Positions 1 through 7,453 of a stretch of DNA of 64,000 nucleotides are shown piece after piece. Source of the DNA: Streptomyces sp. LX-29 (GTDB lineage Bacteria; Actinomycetota; Actinomycetes; Streptomycetales; Streptomycetaceae); the NCBI RefSeq assembly GCF_029541745.1, contig NZ_CP089746.1, forward strand, positions 5,589,559 through 5,653,558. The letters run 5' to 3'. Numbering within the stretch: position 1 is the first letter of the stretch; each line of letters begins with the position of its first letter. Below the pieces are notes generated by a model. That model was given only the letters and a program-made list of their open reading frames with translations, was not told the origin of the DNA and made no database searches. A program made the translations under genes and the position numbers.

Positions 1-2
1 GC

Positions 3-44
3 GGAGCGATCCCCAATGAGGAGCTCCTCCGCAAGGAGGGGTGA
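3..44 (+). CDS. possible 3' end of a gene entering from the left edge
   Basis: Reading frame 3 is open from the window edge and closes with TGA at 42-44, giving a tail ending NEELLRKEG. Third positions are mostly G/C and a strong hairpin follows at once, as expected for the end of a plus-strand gene convergent with zur. Too little is present to identify a product. A second frame stops at 17-19, so the assignment is tentative. Confidence 0.3.
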   Translation, partial: GAIPNEELLRKEG

Positions 45-52
45 CAGGGCGG

Positions 53-97
53 ACAAGGGTGCGGGGCCGGCTGTGACAGCCGGCCCCGCACCCTTGT
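53..97. terminator. bidirectional terminator between the left-edge gene and zur
   Basis: A perfect 20-bp inverted repeat (arms 53-72 and 78-97) is separated by the 5-base loop GTGAC. It lies between the stop of the left-edge frame and the zur stop, so it can serve both convergent genes. There is no long T-tract, as is usual for Streptomyces terminators. Confidence 0.85.
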
Positions 98-123
98 GTC
101 GTTCTCGCCGCCGGTGGCCGGCG

Positions 124-543
124 CTACGCCTTGGCCGCCGCGGCGCAGTCGCCGCAGGTGCCGAAGATCTCGATCGTGTGGGCCACGTCCACGAAGCCGT
201 GCTCCGCGGCGATGGAGTCCGCCCACCGCTCCACGGCCGGGCCCTCCACCTCGACGGCCTTGCCGCAGGAGCGGCAGACCAGGTGATGGTGGTGGTCGCC
301 GCTGCTGCACCGGCGGTAGACGGCCTCGCCCTCGGTCGTGCGCAGCACGTCGACCTCGCCCGCGTCGGCGAGCGACTGCAGCGTGCGGTAGACCGTGGTC
401 AGCCCGACCGAGTCACCGCGGTGCTTGAGCATGTCGTGGAGTTCCTGCGCACTGCGGAACTCGTCCACCTCGTCCAGCGCTGCCGCCACCGCCGCGCGCT
501 GCCTGGTGGACCGGCCGCGTACTGGGGGACCCGCGGTCGCCAC
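124..543 (-). CDS. zur: zinc uptake regulator Zur (Fur family)
   Basis: 139-residue Fur-family repressor that senses cytoplasmic zinc. The N-terminal winged helix includes AQELHDML and the recognition region VGLTTVYRTLQSLADAGEV. The C-terminal dimerisation domain carries the metal-binding signature GDHHHHLVCRSCGK and a second CxxC near the end (TCGDC), the structural zinc site. The GTG at 543 is preferred over upstream starts because GAGGAGG sits about 8 bases upstream; the open frame extends 19 residues further without a comparable ribosome site. It lies just downstream of znuACB on the same strand, so the repressor and its main target are physically linked. Length is typical of Streptomyces Zur. 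Confidence 0.93.
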   Translation of the reverse strand: MATAGPPVRGRSTRQRAAVAAALDEVDEFRSAQELHDMLKHRGDSVGLTTVYRTLQSLADAGEVDVLRTTEGEAVYRRCSSGDHHHHLVCRSCGKAVEVEGPAVERWADSIAAEHGFVDVAHTIEIFGTCGDCAAAAKA

Positions 544-673
544 AGTTTGCCTCCTCAAGCTCGGCTGCTCGAACTCACCCGTCCGGACTTGCATGGTCAT
601 TGTGCCAGGTAACGCATGGCGGCCGGGCGAGGCCTGTACAGCCGGGGCGAGAGCCGGGACGGTGGCGTCGGGG

Positions 674-1555
674 CTAGACCTGGACGTCGTCCCGCTTCGG
701 CGTCTCCAGAGTGCACTCCGCGCCGGCCTCCTCGGCCCGTCGGGCGCGCTTTCTGGCCAGCGGTGCGGCGAGGACGGTGATCGCGGCGAAGACGGCGATG
801 GCGAAGACGACGATGGTCGCGCCGGGGGGCACGTCCTCGTAGTAGGAGTAGACGGTGCCGGAGAGGGTGACGGTGACGCCGATGCCCATCGCCGCTGCCA
901 GCGTCATGGCGAAGCCGCGAGTGGCCTGCTGGGCGGCGGCGACCGGGACCACCATCAGCGCGCTGACCAGCAGCAGGCCGACGACCCGCATGGCGACGGT
1001 GACGGTGATGGCGGCGGTGACGGCCAGCAGCAGGTTCAGCAGCCGCACCGGCAGCCCGGTGACGCGCGCGAACTCCTCGTCCTGGCAGACCGCGAACAGC
1101 TGGCGGCGCAGCCCGATGGTGACCAGCACCACGAAGCCGGCCAGGCAGCTGATCGCGGTGACGTCCTCCGGCGAGACCGTGGTGATCGAGCCGAAGAGGT
1201 AGGTCATCAGCTTGCCGTTGCCGCCGTCGGGCGCGAGGTTGATCAGCAGCACGCCGCCGGCCATGCCGCCGTAGAAGAGCATGGCCAGCGCGATGTCGCC
1301 GCGGGTCTTGCCGTACCAGCGGATCAGCTCCATCACGATCGCGCCGAGCGCGGAGACGGCGACCGCCGTCCACACGGGGTTGGCGCCGGTCAGGAAGCCG
1401 AGGGCGACGCCGGTGAGGGCGACATGGCCGATGCCGTCGCCCATGATCGCCTGGCGGCGCTGGACGAGGTAGATGCCGACGGCGGGGGCGGTGACGCCGA
1501 TGAGGAGGGCGGCGATCAGCGCCCGCTGCATGAAGGCGTAGTTCAGGAATTCCAT
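674..1555 (-). CDS. znuB: zinc ABC transporter permease ZnuB
   Basis: 293-residue integral membrane protein of the ABC-3 metal permease family, with about eight or nine hydrophobic segments from residue 10 to 265. The family sequence GDGIGHVALTGVALG is visible near residues 39-53. It forms the zinc channel with ZnuC and receives metal from ZnuA. The ATG lies in a 4-base ATGA overlap with the znuC stop, showing translational coupling. The hydrophilic tail (ARKRARRAEEAGAE) is cytoplasmic. A manganese or iron permease is possible by sequence alone, but the adjacent zur and His-rich ZnuA support zinc. Confidence 0.92.
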   Translation of the reverse strand: MEFLNYAFMQRALIAALLIGVTAPAVGIYLVQRRQAIMGDGIGHVALTGVALGFLTGANPVWTAVAVSALGAIVMELIRWYGKTRGDIALAMLFYGGMAGGVLLINLAPDGGNGKLMTYLFGSITTVSPEDVTAISCLAGFVVLVTIGLRRQLFAVCQDEEFARVTGLPVRLLNLLLAVTAAITVTVAMRVVGLLLVSALMVVPVAAAQQATRGFAMTLAAAMGIGVTVTLSGTVYSYYEDVPPGATIVVFAIAVFAAITVLAAPLARKRARRAEEAGAECTLETPKRDDVQV

Positions 1556-2322
1556 CAGCTCAGCAGCCCCGTCCGGATCGGCTCGGCGTCGGGCGCCGCA
1601 TGCGGATGTACGTGGTCGTGGCCGGGCAGCGCGTGCTGGCCGACGGCCTCCGGCGGGGGACCGTCGTGCACCACGCAGCCGTCACGCAGCACCACGGCGC
1701 GGTCGATGAGCGGCTCCAGCGGGCCCAGCTCGTGCAGCACCAGCAGCACGGTGGTGCCGGCGTCGACCTGCTCGCGCAGGGTGGCGGCCAGCACCTGCTG
1801 GCTGGCCAGGTCCACCCCGGCCATCGGCTCATCCATGATCAGCAGCTCCGGCTCGCCGGCCAGGGCGCGGGCGATCAGCACCCGCTGGTGCTGGCCGCCG
1901 GAGAGCGCGTTGACCGAGTCCCGGGACCGGTCGGCCATGCCGACCAGCTCCAGGGCGCGGTCCACCGCGGCCCGGTCGGCGCGGCCCAGCAGCCCCAGCC
2001 GGGAGCGGCCCAGTCGACCCGCGGAGACGACCTCCCGGACGGTCGCGGGGACGCCGCTGGCGGCGGTGGTGCGCTGCGGCACATAGCCGATCCGCGCCCA
2101 GTCGCGGAAGCGGCGGCGCGGGGTGCCGAAGAGCTCGAGCTCACCCTCGCTGAGCGGCACCTGGCCGACGACGGCGCGCACGGCCGTCGACTTGCCCGAG
2201 CCGTTCGCGCCGAGCAGGGCCACCACCTCGCCGCGGTGCACGGTGAGGTCCACGCCGCGCAGCACGGGGCGCGAGCCCAGCGAGGCCCTGGCCCCGCTGA
2301 GGGATATGACCGGCTCCGTCAT
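1555..2322 (-). CDS. znuC: zinc ABC transporter ATP-binding protein ZnuC
   Basis: ATPase of the ZnuABC importer, 255 residues from the chosen start. Walker A is GANGSGKST, the signature motif LSGGQHQR, Walker B LLIMDEP, and the H-loop histidine lies in LVLHELG. The His/Pro-rich tail (GHDHVHPHAAPD) suggests metal contact. The ATG at 2322 is preferred because GGAGG is positioned 8 bases upstream. A GTG at 2340 would overlap the znuA stop as GTGA and add six residues, and cannot be excluded. Genes run znuA-znuC-znuB with almost no spacing, so one transcript from the Zur-controlled znuA promoter is expected. Confidence 0.92.
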   Translation of the reverse strand: MTEPVISLSGARASLGSRPVLRGVDLTVHRGEVVALLGANGSGKSTAVRAVVGQVPLSEGELELFGTPRRRFRDWARIGYVPQRTTAASGVPATVREVVSAGRLGRSRLGLLGRADRAAVDRALELVGMADRSRDSVNALSGGQHQRVLIARALAGEPELLIMDEPMAGVDLASQQVLAATLREQVDAGTTVLLVLHELGPLEPLIDRAVVLRDGCVVHDGPPPEAVGQHALPGHDHVHPHAAPDAEPIRTGLLS

Positions 2323-2336
2323 CTCTGTCGCCTCCG

Positions 2337-3410
2337 TCACTGTGCGCCCAGGGCTCCCTGCAGGGCCCGCAGGTTCGCCCGCTGGACCGCGAAGTAGTCG
2401 TCGCCCCGAGAATCCTCGGCGATGCTCTCCAGCGGGTCCAGCACATCGGTCTTGAGCCCGAGGTCCCCGGCCAGCGTCTTGGCCGTCTTGTCGCTCACGA
2501 GCGTCTCGAAGAAGACGGTGTTCACCTTGTCCTCTTCCGCCACCTGGTGCAGCTTCTTCATCCGGGCCGGGCTGGGCTCGGCCTCCGGGTCGAGCCCGGA
2601 GATGGCCTCCTGCTCCAGGCCGTAGCGCTCGGCGAGGTAGCCGAAGGCGGCGTGGGCGGTGATGAAGGTGTCGGTGGTGCGGTTCTTCAGTCCGGTGCGG
2701 AACTCGCGGTCGAGCGCGTGCAGCTCCTCGACCAGCTTGGCGGTGTTGGCGCGGTAGTCGGCCGCGTGCTTCGGGTCGGCCTTCTCCAGGGCCTTCCCGA
2801 CGCCCTTGGCCACCTCGGCGTACTTCACCGGGTCCAGCCAGACATGGGGGTCGGCGCCGGTGTCCTCGCCGTGGTCGTGGCCCTCGTGGTCGCCCTGCGG
2901 CTCGTCGTGGTCCTCGGCGTGGTCGCCGTGGCCCTCATCGCCGTGGTCGCCGTGGCCCTCATCGCCGTGGTCCTCGCTGCCCTCGCCGTGGCCCTCGGCG
3001 CCGTGGTCGTGGCCGTCGACCTCGGCCCCGTGGTCTTCGAGGGGGGTGTACGAAGCGGCGTCGGCGACGTGCTCGGGGCCGTTCTGGTCGATGGCCTCGT
3101 CGACGGCGGGCTGCAGGCCCTTGAGGTAGATCACCAGGCCCGACTCGGAGAGCTGGGCGGTCTGCTTGGGGCTGATGTCCAGGTCGTGCGGCTCGGCGCC
3201 CGGCTTGGCGAGCGTGGTCACCCGTATGTGATCGCCGCCGATCCGCTCGGCCAGGAACTCCATCGGGTAGAACGCCGCCATCACGCGGAGCTTGCCGTCC
3301 CCGTCCCGGCCGTCGGAGTCGGTGGTGGAACAGGCGGTGAGGGCCGCCAGGCCGAGAGCGAGGGCCCCCGCCACGGCGGCCGAGGGTATGAGGCGACGTG
3401 CGACGTTCAT
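2337..3410 (-). CDS. znuA: zinc-binding lipoprotein ZnuA
   Basis: Substrate-binding protein of the zinc importer (cluster A-1 family). A lipoprotein signal ends in LAALTAC, so the mature protein is membrane-anchored outside the cell. Metal-ligand regions include the first His in AEPHDLDI, DPHVWLDP and ITAHAAFGY. Between the first two lies an acidic His-rich loop of about 65 residues (repeats of GHGDH/GDEGHGDH), typical of zinc-specific members and thought to gather metal. ATG at 3410 is chosen because the signal then starts NVARRL. Upstream in-frame ATG (3419) and TTG (3428) codons exist, and a Zur-box-like palindrome covers the -1 to -14 region. Confidence 0.92.
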   Translation of the reverse strand: MNVARRLIPSAAVAGALALGLAALTACSTTDSDGRDGDGKLRVMAAFYPMEFLAERIGGDHIRVTTLAKPGAEPHDLDISPKQTAQLSESGLVIYLKGLQPAVDEAIDQNGPEHVADAASYTPLEDHGAEVDGHDHGAEGHGEGSEDHGDEGHGDHGDEGHGDHAEDHDEPQGDHEGHDHGEDTGADPHVWLDPVKYAEVAKGVGKALEKADPKHAADYRANTAKLVEELHALDREFRTGLKNRTTDTFITAHAAFGYLAERYGLEQEAISGLDPEAEPSPARMKKLHQVAEEDKVNTVFFETLVSDKTAKTLAGDLGLKTDVLDPLESIAEDSRGDDYFAVQRANLRALQGALGAQ

Positions 3411-3446
3411 GACTCTCATTTTCAACAAAACTGGAAACCATTGTCA
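3410..3446 (-). promoter_or_regulatory. tandem Zur-box-like palindromes at the znuA start
   Basis: Two 15-bp 7-1-7 palindromes of the Streptomyces Zur type are visible. At 3432-3446 the minus strand reads TGACAATGGTTTCCA, a good TGAnAAT-n-nTTnCA match. At 3410-3424 it reads TGAAAATGAGAGTCA, with one strong half-site. The first is placed to block the znuA promoter and the second covers the ribosome-binding region. glyS diverges about 105 bp away and might also feel binding. Confidence 0.75.
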
Positions 3447-3550
3447 ACAACGGTGGTCGCAGTGCTCAGGGGCCGATCGATTTGATCGAAGGGGTGCACG
3501 CGCCGGTAATCTGAGGCATTCGCTTCGTCGTCTTCAATGAAGAGAGCACC

Positions 3551-4930
3551 GTGGCCGCCGACAAGATCGAAACCATCGTCAGCCTGAGCAAGCGCCGTGG
3601 CTTCGTTTACCCCTGCAGCGAGATCTACGGCGGCCAGCGCGCCGCCTGGGACTACGGACCGCTCGGTGTCGAGCTGAAGGAGAACATCAAGCGCCAGTGG
3701 TGGCGCTCCATGGTCACCTCGCGTGACGATGTCGTCGGTCTCGACTCCTCGGTGATCCTGGCCCGTGAGGTCTGGGAGGCGTCCGGCCACGTCGCCACCT
3801 TCACCGACCCGCTGACCGAGTGCACCTCCTGCCACAAGCGGTTCCGCGCGGACCACCTGGAGGAGGCGTACGAGGCCAAGCACGGCCACGCCCCGGCGAG
3901 CCTGGCCGAGCTGAACTGCCCGCACTGCGGCACCAAGGGCTCCTTCACCGAGCCCAAGCAGTTCTCCGGTCTGCTCTCCACCCACCTCGGCCCGACCCAG
4001 GACACCGGCTCGGTCGCCTACCTGCGCCCCGAGACCGCCCAGGGCATCTTCACCAACTTCATGCAGGTCCAGCAGACCTCGCGGCGCAAGCCGCCGTTCG
4101 GCATCGCCCAGATGGGCAAGTCGTTCCGTAACGAGATCACGCCGGGCAACTTCATCTTCCGCACCCGCGAGTTCGAGCAGATGGAGATGGAGTTCTTCGT
4201 CAAGCCGGGCGAGGACGAGCAGTGGCACGAGTACTGGATGGAGCAGCGCTGGAACTGGTACCGCGACCTCGGCATCCGCGAGGAGAACATCCGCTGGTAC
4301 GAGCACCCGAAGGAGAAGCTGTCCCACTACTCGAAGCGCACCGCTGACATCGAGTACCGCTTCAACTTCGGCGGCACCGAGTTCTCCGAGCTGGAGGGCG
4401 TGGCCAACCGCACCGACTACGACCTCAAGGCGCACTCCGCCGCCTCCGGCCAGGACCTGTCGTACTTCGACCAGGAGGCCGGCGAGCGCTGGACCCCCTA
4501 CGTCATCGAGCCGGCGGCCGGCGTCAACCGCGCCATGCTCGCCTTCATGCTCGACGCCTACATCGAGGACGAGGCGCCCAACGCCAAGGGCAAGATGGAG
4601 AAGCGCACCGTGATGCGCCTCGACCCGCGCCTGGCGCCGGTCAAGGTCGCGGTGCTGCCGCTGTCCCGCAACCCGCAGCTGTCCCCGAAGGCCAAGGGCC
4701 TCGCCTCGGACCTGCGCAAGCACTGGAACATCGAGTTCGACGACGCCGGCGCCATCGGCCGCCGCTACCGTCGCCAGGACGAGATCGGCACGCCGTTCTG
4801 CGTCACCGTCGACTTCGACACCCTCGAGGACAACGCGGTCACCGTGCGCGAGCGCGACACGATGAAGCAGGAGCGCGTCTCCCTGGACCAGATCCAGAGC
4901 TACCTGGGCGGCCGCCTGATCGGCTGCTGA
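3551..4930 (+). CDS. glyS: glycyl-tRNA synthetase
   Basis: 459-residue class II alpha2-type enzyme charging tRNA-Gly in the cytoplasm. Visible features: the N-terminal FVYPCSEIYGG; cysteine pairs CTSCHKRF and CPHCG that probably bind zinc; motif 2 around FRNEITPGNFIFRTREFEQMEMEFF; motif 3 near AAGVNRAMLAFML; and the anticodon-binding domain from about residue 360 (KVAVLPLSRN). The GTG start follows a GAAGAGAG ribosome site. Length and domain order are normal for actinobacteria. Diverges from the znu operon and ends at a strong terminator. Confidence 0.96.
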   Translation: MAADKIETIVSLSKRRGFVYPCSEIYGGQRAAWDYGPLGVELKENIKRQWWRSMVTSRDDVVGLDSSVILAREVWEASGHVATFTDPLTECTSCHKRFRADHLEEAYEAKHGHAPASLAELNCPHCGTKGSFTEPKQFSGLLSTHLGPTQDTGSVAYLRPETAQGIFTNFMQVQQTSRRKPPFGIAQMGKSFRNEITPGNFIFRTREFEQMEMEFFVKPGEDEQWHEYWMEQRWNWYRDLGIREENIRWYEHPKEKLSHYSKRTADIEYRFNFGGTEFSELEGVANRTDYDLKAHSAASGQDLSYFDQEAGERWTPYVIEPAAGVNRAMLAFMLDAYIEDEAPNAKGKMEKRTVMRLDPRLAPVKVAVLPLSRNPQLSPKAKGLASDLRKHWNIEFDDAGAIGRRYRRQDEIGTPFCVTVDFDTLEDNAVTVRERDTMKQERVSLDQIQSYLGGRLIGC

Positions 4931-4963
4931 CGGCTCGGCCTGCCGGCCTGGCCTGAGCGCGGC

Positions 4964-5006
4964 GAGGCCCCGGTTTCCGTACGGAGCGTACGGAGGCCGG
5001 GGCCTC
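4964..5006. terminator. bidirectional terminator between glyS and the Uma2 gene
   Basis: Long hairpin with 19-base arms 4964-4982 and 4988-5006, two G-U wobbles and loop GGAGC. It lies between two convergent genes and should stop both transcripts. Confidence 0.85.
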
Positions 5007-5030
5007 GTGCGTGTGGCGCGGTGCGGTGGC

Positions 5031-5633
5031 CTACGCCTCCCAGCCGGCGGTGTCGAGCTCGAAGTCGAAGGGGGCGGGGATGTGGACCTTGTCGCCGAAC
5101 TTGCACGGTGTCCGTGTGGTGTAACCCCATTCGGAGGGCCCGGAGAACACCGTGAGCACCCGTTCCTGCATGTCCAGCAGCAGGTAGACGGGCACATGCC
5201 GGCCGTAGACAGCCAGCTTGTCCTGGTAGTCGATGTCGCGTGTTGAGGCGGAGGTCAGCTCGGCGACCAGGGAGAGAGCCTCACCAGGAATCCGGATGCC
5301 CTCGGATACGCTCGCGAACGCTGCTGCCTCCGTGACATGCACATCCGGCCCGTAGGCACGCTCGGCGTCAGCGAACACGAACAGGAACGGCGAGGTGTCC
5401 ACGTTGGAGCCGACGGGTAGGCGGGGCCGCAACTGGTCGCGCAGCGAGAGCATGGGCGCTTGGTATGAGGGCTTCGACCAAGGCGACAAGACGATCTTTC
5501 CCCCGATGATCTCGGCGCTGAAGCCTGCCGGTACATGCTCGTTCATGGCCTCCAGGGCTTCACACAGCTGCGCGAAGCTGGCGGCTCCTGGCGTCGTTAT
5601 CGTCGGTGGTGGGAAGTCCAACATGGTCGTCAT
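5031..5633 (-). CDS. Uma2-family (DUF820) endonuclease-like protein
   Basis: 200-residue member of the Uma2 family, which has a PD-(D/E)XK nuclease-like fold and is heavily multiplied in Streptomyces and cyanobacteria; the cellular role is unknown. Visible: an N-terminal helix (FAQLCEALEAM), YGPDVHVTE (candidate catalytic Asp), LVAELTSAST (candidate Glu), then the DYQDKLAVYGRHVPVYLLLD core with the candidate Lys. ATG at 5633 is chosen because AGGAGG is 7 bases upstream; earlier in-frame starts lack a ribosome site. Convergent with glyS and stands alone. Single Uma2 genes may be toxin- or mobile-element-derived, but nothing here shows mobility. Confidence 0.8.
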   Translation of the reverse strand: MTTMLDFPPPTITTPGAASFAQLCEALEAMNEHVPAGFSAEIIGGKIVLSPWSKPSYQAPMLSLRDQLRPRLPVGSNVDTSPFLFVFADAERAYGPDVHVTEAAAFASVSEGIRIPGEALSLVAELTSASTRDIDYQDKLAVYGRHVPVYLLLDMQERVLTVFSGPSEWGYTTRTPCKFGDKVHIPAPFDFELDTAGWEA

Positions 5634-5723
5634 GATGCGCCTCCTAGCGTCAGTAGGCCAGCCAACACTCACCGTAGTCAGTCCCGCTGGCAATCGCTGG
5701 TGCCATCATCCGATCCGGGGAGC

Positions 5724-6305
5724 TCAGGTCCGCAGTCCGCACAAAAGCAAGTCGCACACCGCCGCGAACGCCCCGTCGATCTCCGGCAGCGACCACTCCG
5801 CCGCGTACGCCGGGTCGTGGAAGCGGTTGGTCGCGTCCCACAGGGCGCGGGCGGTGGTTGCCGGGTCGAGCTCGGTGAACTCGCCGGTGGCCACGCCGGA
5901 GGCCACGATGGTCGCGAGCTGCCCGACCATCGTGTCGATGTGGTGCTCCACCGTGGCGCTGTTCTCGCCGACCAGCGCCATGTAGGTGGCGAAGAGCTCC
6001 GGGTCGTCGCCGGCCTTGCGCCGCTTGGCGGCGAACAGGGCGGCGAGCCAGGCGCGCAGTCGGTCCGCCGCCGGCTCGGACCCCGCGGCGATCGCGGACA
6101 GCTCCGCGTGCGACTGGTCCAGCCACCGCTCGGTGACCGCCTCGCGCAGCGCCGCCTTGGTGCGGAAGTGACGGTAGACGCTGCCGTGGCTGACCCCCAG
6201 CGCCCGGGCGACGTCCACCACGGTGGCCTTCGCCGGGCCGAAGCGTCGCAGCACCTCCTCGGTGGCTTCGAGGATGCGGTCGGGGGTCAGCTGCTCGGGC
6301 GGCAT
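5724..6305 (-). CDS. TetR-family transcriptional regulator
   Basis: 193-residue TetR repressor. The N-terminal HTH runs from residue 7 (DRILEATEEVLRRFG) through VVDVARALGVSHGSVYRHFRTKAAL. The rest is the helical ligand-binding and dimer domain. It starts 9 bases after the aldo-keto reductase stop, so the two form one transcript. The inverted repeat at 7373-7398 upstream of the reductase is a likely operator, making this probably an autoregulated enzyme/repressor pair. The ligand cannot be read from sequence. Confidence 0.88.
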   Translation of the reverse strand: MPPEQLTPDRILEATEEVLRRFGPAKATVVDVARALGVSHGSVYRHFRTKAALREAVTERWLDQSHAELSAIAAGSEPAADRLRAWLAALFAAKRRKAGDDPELFATYMALVGENSATVEHHIDTMVGQLATIVASGVATGEFTELDPATTARALWDATNRFHDPAYAAEWSLPEIDGAFAAVCDLLLCGLRT

Positions 6306-6313
6306 CGGGTCCC

Positions 6314-7318
6314 TTACTTCTCGCTGTCGAGGTGCGCCATCTGGGCCTCCGGGTAGCGCGCGCCCGCGGCGGCGCCCGCCGGAACGGCCGCTTCGATCGC
6401 GGCCAGGTCGTCGCCGTCGAGCGTAACGTCCAGCGCGCCCACCGCCTCGGCCAGGCGGTCCCGACGCCGCGCGCCGACCAGCGGCACGATGTCCTCGCCA
6501 CGGGACAGCACCCAGGCGATGGCGATCTGAGCGACGGTCACGCCCTTCCGCTCGGCGATCTCGCGCAGCGCGTCCACCAGGTCCAGGTTGCGGTCGAGGT
6601 TCTCCCCCTGGAACCGCGGGCTGATGCCGCGGAAGTCGTTCGCGGCGAGCTTGCGGTCGCGGGCGAAGTGGCCGCTGATCAGGCCGCGGGAGAGCACGCC
6701 GTACGCGGTGACGCCGATGCCCAGCTCGCGCGCGGTGGGCAGGATCTCCCGCTCGATCTCCCGCGAGATCAGCGAGTACTCGATCTGGAGGTCGGCGATC
6801 GGGGCCACGGCGGCGGCCCGGCGCAGGCTCTCCGCGCCCACCTCCGACAGCCCGATGTGCTTCACATAGCCGGCCTCCACCAGCTCGGCGATGGCGCCGA
6901 CGGTCTCCTCGACCGGGACGGAGTGGTCGAGCCGGGCGATCCGGTAGATGTCGATGTGGTCCGTGCCCAGGCGCTGCAGCGAGTACGCGGCGAAGTTCTT
7001 CACCGCCGCCGGGCGGCCGTCGTAGCCCAGCCAGCTGCCGTCGGGGCCGCGCAGGGCACCGAACTTGACGCTGGTCAGGGCCTGCTCGCGCAGCGCCGCG
7101 GGGGCGGTGCGCAGCGCCTCGTTGAGCAGCAGCTCGTTGTGGCCCATGCCGTAGAAGTCGCCGGTGTCCAGCAGTGTGATGCCGGCGTCGAGGGCGGCGT
7201 GGACGGTGGCGATGGACTCCGAGCGGTCGGCTTCGCCGTAGAGGGCGGACATGCCCATCGCGCCGAGACCGAGGGAGGAGACCTGGGGGCCGGTGGTGCC
7301 GAGGGTGCGGGTCTGCAC
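6314..7318 (-). CDS. aldo/keto reductase
   Basis: 334-residue NADPH-dependent oxidoreductase with a TIM-barrel fold (AKR13-like). The N-terminus is TRTLGTTGPQVSSLGLGAMGMS. The catalytic tetrad Asp and Tyr are in LLDTGDFYGMGHNE, the Lys is expected in LTSVKFG, and the His position in LGTDHIDIYRIARLD. The cofactor-binding end is near VLSRGEDIVPLVGARR. The GTG at 7318 is chosen because AAGGAG is 7 bases upstream; the open frame begins 23 codons earlier inside the operator region. Co-transcribed with the TetR gene. Substrate probably a reactive carbonyl; not determinable here. Confidence 0.9.
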   Translation of the reverse strand: MQTRTLGTTGPQVSSLGLGAMGMSALYGEADRSESIATVHAALDAGITLLDTGDFYGMGHNELLLNEALRTAPAALREQALTSVKFGALRGPDGSWLGYDGRPAAVKNFAAYSLQRLGTDHIDIYRIARLDHSVPVEETVGAIAELVEAGYVKHIGLSEVGAESLRRAAAVAPIADLQIEYSLISREIEREILPTARELGIGVTAYGVLSRGLISGHFARDRKLAANDFRGISPRFQGENLDRNLDLVDALREIAERKGVTVAQIAIAWVLSRGEDIVPLVGARRRDRLAEAVGALDVTLDGDDLAAIEAAVPAGAAAGARYPEAQMAHLDSEK

Positions 7319-7372
7319 GGGGTGCTCCTTGGGGGTGGGAGAGCGGCTGACGCCATCGAGAATGACATGTGC

Positions 7373-7398
7373 GATGACAGATTTCAATATTTGTCATC
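7373..7398. promoter_or_regulatory. inverted-repeat operator candidate for the reductase/TetR operon
   Basis: GATGACA (7373-7379) and TGTCATC (7392-7398) form a perfect 7-bp inverted repeat with a 12-base AT-rich centre. A further AATGACA half-site lies at about 7361. The site is 55-80 bases upstream of the reductase start in an otherwise GC-rich gap, which suits a TetR operator overlapping the promoter. Confidence 0.6.
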
Positions 7399-7453
7399 GA
7401 GATTCTGTTCAGTGTCGCTCGAACCCGCGCCGCCCCGTCAGCCCACCGCCCCG

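Noticed and set aside
395..2086. 563-codon plus-strand frame
   Set aside because: Antisense to zur, znuB and znuC. Arg/Gly/His-biased composition is typical of shadow frames in GC-rich DNA; the opposite strand holds clear families.
2806..3129. Trp/Ser/Pro-rich 107-codon plus-strand frame
   Set aside because: It is the antisense of the His-rich loop repeats of znuA.
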